DNA from: an uncultured Paracoccaceae bacterium | Lineage (GTDB): Bacteria > Pseudomonadota > Alphaproteobacteria > Rhodobacterales > Rhodobacteraceae | Direction: 5' to 3' | DNA: 64,000 nucleotides | Assembly: GCA_947492475.1 (NCBI GenBank) | Contig: CANLNM010000004.1 | Coordinates: 221,900 to 285,899 of the forward strand | In this document: positions 62,248 to 64,000 of the stretch, piece after piece | How positions within the stretch are numbered: position 1 is the first letter of the stretch | Layout: each line of letters begins with the position of its first letter | Program-made: the position numbers and the translations under genes | The notes under the pieces: model-generated | The model's input: only the letters and a program-made list of their open reading frames with translations | What the model was told of the DNA's origin: nothing | The model's database searches: none

Positions 62248-62793
62248 ACGGGCTTGTTGTGTGGAACTGTGGGGCGGCCATGTCCGTAGCTTGTCACAGC
62301 TCCGGATCGGTAGATTGAGCTGGGGCCGTATGGTCTGCCGCCGCCATGCGTCTACATGTTCCCGTCATCCGTCCCAGCGCCGCGGAACTACGCAGCGCCA
62401 CACCCGCAGCGAGTTGGCAATGTCGGGATGCCGTTTCGAGCCCTCAAGCGGCTTCTCTTCACGGAAACTACAGGCAAGACGATCGTTCGCCCGTCCAAGC
62501 GACCAGTAGCGTGTTGGCTTGCCTTGCAAGAAGACGGGATGTTTGAACGCTTGCAGACAATGAGCCTGCCGTGAACTTGGGTGAAGGTGACCCAGAATCG
62601 CTAACGCAAATACAGAGAAATCAAGCTCTTCGCGTCTACGCTGAGCGTTACGGCCCTGGTGGCTGGAGAGGCCTTCAGGTGCCCCACATTCAGGTCCATC
62701 GTTTTGCATTGTAAGAGTTGGCAGATGAATTCGGCAGGATTTGGCGTAACCACACTTGGAAGGTTGTGGAAGCAACGATTTCTGTGAGGGGTG
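62248..62793. other. Unassigned DNA beside the IS66 remnant
   Basis: No gene can be supported in these 546 bases. Several frames stay open for 60-136 codons on both strands (for example minus 62365-62775) but show no recognisable motif and low-complexity Arg/Ser/Pro composition. It is probably eroded insertion-sequence or phage DNA. Confidence 0.4.
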
Positions 62794-63075
62794 TTAGGTG
62801 GCCACGTAGCCACTGGCCAGCGCCTTTTCAGTGGTAAATTTTATGATACGATCCATTTTGTCCCACCATTGCGCAAAATCCGCTCTAGCGGCGCGGGCAA
62901 CTGGGGCAGGTGCAAGCCCGACGATTTCACCCTGCACCAATTCTTGGTAAGTTCGCCCGTCATTAAATCGCCTGCCATCCTGCACAAACTCTCTGTGTAC
63001 GCCCGAACTGCCGTTGCCATCATAAGCGCTTATCCAAATCGCTATTCGGTCATAAAAATCAGACAAGGAAAGCAC
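62794..63075 (-). CDS. Hypothetical protein, possibly missing its start
   Basis: A 93-residue frame from GTG 63075 with balanced composition (SLSDFYDRIAIWISAY; ADFAQWWDKMDRIIKFTTEKAL). The same frame stays open upstream to a TAG near 63210, encoding sensible-looking sequence (HLPILVNVLREEFPDEGNE), but has no ATG, GTG or TTG there. The N-terminus may thus have been lost by mutation. No family recognised. It lies in the eroded right-hand region. Confidence 0.45.
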   Translation of the reverse strand: MLSLSDFYDRIAIWISAYDGNGSSGVHREFVQDGRRFNDGRTYQELVQGEIVGLAPAPVARAARADFAQWWDKMDRIIKFTTEKALASGYVAT

Positions 63076-63213
63076 CGTGATCTCGTTTCCTTCGTCTGGG
63101 AATTCTTCACGCAGAACATTGACAAGAATTGGTAAATGAACGGATTTATTGCGCGCAACTTGGCGAGGTATTTCGTCAATCTTCCGTTGATGGCTCGCGG
63201 CTAAAGTTTCATG

Positions 63214-63297
63214 CTAATGTGCGTTAGAGGAAAACGCACGAAAAGCAAAGAATGCAACACCGACAAGCCCGACTAGAACCCATCCAACAAATCCCAT
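63214..63297 (-). CDS. Small single-span membrane protein (27 aa)
   Basis: ATG 63297 follows TAGGAGTATATA, a good ribosome site. The product MGFVGWVLVGLVGVAFFAF plus RAFSSNAH is one hydrophobic helix with a short polar tail. It begins ten bases after the stop of the ribbon-helix-helix remnant. Too short for family assignment; a holin-like or phage accessory role is only a guess. Confidence 0.45.
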   Translation of the reverse strand: MGFVGWVLVGLVGVAFFAFRAFSSNAH

Positions 63298-63306
63298 TAT
63301 ATACTC

Positions 63307-63470
63307 CTACTCATCAGACAGCTTAGCCGCACGATCACGCAAAAGCAGGGAAATGGCTTCCTCAAGCAAGGCTTGTATGCTGGTGTCTTCCTGCGCCGCG
63401 ATGGTCTTTAGTTCGCGTTTTATCTCAGGGTCAAAATGCGCTCCTATGAGCGGCGGCGGTCGAGTCCATC
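63307..63470 (-). pseudogene. Ribbon-helix-helix (antitoxin/partition-like) protein, start lost
   Basis: The frame ending at 63307-63309 reads RPPPLIGAHFDPEIKRELKT then IAAQEDTSIQALLEEAISLL and LRDRAAKLSDE, the pattern of a small ribbon-helix-helix DNA-binding protein (FDPEVKRxL, xxxLLxEAL). There is no ATG, GTG or TTG in this frame after the upstream stop. An ATG in another frame at about 63468 (MDSTAAA) would give the expected start if one base were changed. Probably a frameshifted copy; about 53 codons visible. Confidence 0.5.
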
Positions 63471-63886
63471 CTATAGATTTGAATAATACCCACGGGAAAA
63501 GCCGCGCATTTCCTTAGCGTGGCCGCTTTGGATCATCAGCGCCCCAACGTCGCGCCCGTCTGGAAGATAGCAACGGGCAACCGTGCGCCCGTATTTGTCA
63601 CGGGCGATAATCTGGCAACGGTTTTTTTGACCATGCACAAGGCGCTTTAGCTGGCTGGTTGCGGCCAGAAACCCATATTCGCCATTTTCAGGCGTGTTAA
63701 CGCCTCAGAGACGCACAGAGGAGCGATGTTTGGCAATATAGAGGGGCCACCATTCACAACATGCTTAACGCGCCCAGTGAAGCTCCTTGAGGCAAAAGGG
63801 CGGGTGTCTGGGTGCGGTGGTAGCCAGAGGAAAACAACAGCGGCGAGAATTGCGCCGATAGCTATTAGAGGGATAAAATCATTCAT
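63471..63886 (-). pseudogene. Thermonuclease (SNase-like) family protein, degraded
   Basis: From ATG 63886 the product has an N-terminal membrane anchor (DFIPLIAIGAILAAVVFLWL) and enters the nuclease domain at TGRVKHVVNGG. The frame then shifts near 63745. The correct continuation LYIAKHRSSVRL*GVNTPE carries TGA at 63705-63707, where relatives have tryptophan (RLWGVDAPE). After it the frame is sound: RLVHGQKNRCQIIARDKYGR, TVARCYLPDGRDVGALMI and GHAKEMRGFSRGYYSNL to TAG 63471-63473. The active-site segment DKYGRTVARC is preserved. One frameshift plus one nonsense codon make it a pseudogene. Confidence 0.78.
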
Positions 63887-64000
63887 TCGGGTTTAGCCGC
63901 TGTTGGTGAGGTTCACCGCTTACCTTGTTTCGCAGCTTACCCTTCTTTCTGCACCTTTTCCGTAGCACTGTTGTAGCACCGTGATTTAAGGTACAAACGC

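Noticed and set aside
63887..64000. C-terminal end of an integrase or other gene at the window edge (minus strand)
   Set aside because: Two minus-strand frames stay open to the edge, but too little sequence is present to identify either.
1..64000. tRNA, rRNA, CRISPR array or replication origin
   Set aside because: Intergenic spacers were read on both strands, and no cloverleaf, rRNA segment, regular repeat-spacer array or iteron cluster was seen.

Overview
The window looks like a chromosomal segment of a Roseobacter-group alphaproteobacterium (Rhodobacterales). That is an inference from gene content: many binding-protein-dependent ABC and TRAP systems for sugars, peptides and acids, short ATGA-coupled operons, an RTX protein, a siderophore locus and a B12-riboswitch transporter, all at moderate G+C. 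No rRNA, tRNA or CRISPR array was found. About sixty genes or gene remnants are called.

Layout. 1-2001: 3' part of an acyl-CoA synthetase coupled to a crotonase, convergent with manC (1998-3443, GDP-mannose supply). 3629-14593: a LacI-controlled sugar locus. An APH-fold kinase, an enolase paralogue, an FAH-family hydrolase and a keto-deoxy-aldonate-type dehydrogenase form one ATGA-coupled operon. A CUT1 sugar ABC transporter with two more SDR dehydrogenases follows. The same 12-bp palindrome lies in front of both operons. 14718-23201: a second sugar-acid module (UxaB/MtlD-like reductase, fucose-dehydrogenase-like AKR, divergent GntR/FCD regulator, FrcBCA-type ABC transporter, zinc MDR dehydrogenase, UxaA-family dehydratase). 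23454-25186: two decayed divergent genes (MalY/PatB lyase and a MetR-like LysR regulator). 25429-30637: GST-cupin-TetR operon, Tat-exported isochorismatase-fold hydrolase with a divergent AraC regulator, CaCA antiporter. 30724-40050: dipeptide-type ABC transporter whose binding protein is divergent from its permeases, FAD oxidoreductase, SDR, LysR. 40121-45280: RTX protein, MarR plus D-lactate/glycolate dehydrogenase, ECF sigma factor plus exported NTF2-fold protein. 45332-50940: LysR, TAXI-TRAP transporter with both subunits broken, DadA-like oxidase. 50937-52947: cfa operon. 53250-58446: Rrf2 regulator, siderophore reductase and a four-gene catecholate-type siderophore ABC operon whose ATPase carries a one-base frameshift. 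58629-61920: cobalamin riboswitch, two overlapping small ORFs and a corrinoid-type ABC transporter. 61979-64000: eroded mobile or phage-like DNA (IS66 TnpB remnant, ribbon-helix-helix remnant, thermonuclease pseudogene).

The most interesting item is the kinase-enolase operon. The enolase paralogue keeps its three metal ligands and catalytic lysines but has changed four substrate-contact positions (yeast Ser36, Thr40, Glu168 and His373 become Ala, Arg, Asp and Ala). It sits between a small-molecule kinase and enzymes that normally act on 2-keto-3-deoxy sugar acids. My hypothesis is a sugar route in which an aldonate is phosphorylated and then dehydrated by an enolase-type lyase, in place of the usual mandelate-racemase-type or IlvD-type dehydratase.

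Several otherwise well-preserved genes are broken by a single base (46872, about 48968, 55241-55246). Part of this decay could be sequencing error and should be checked before any biological reading.
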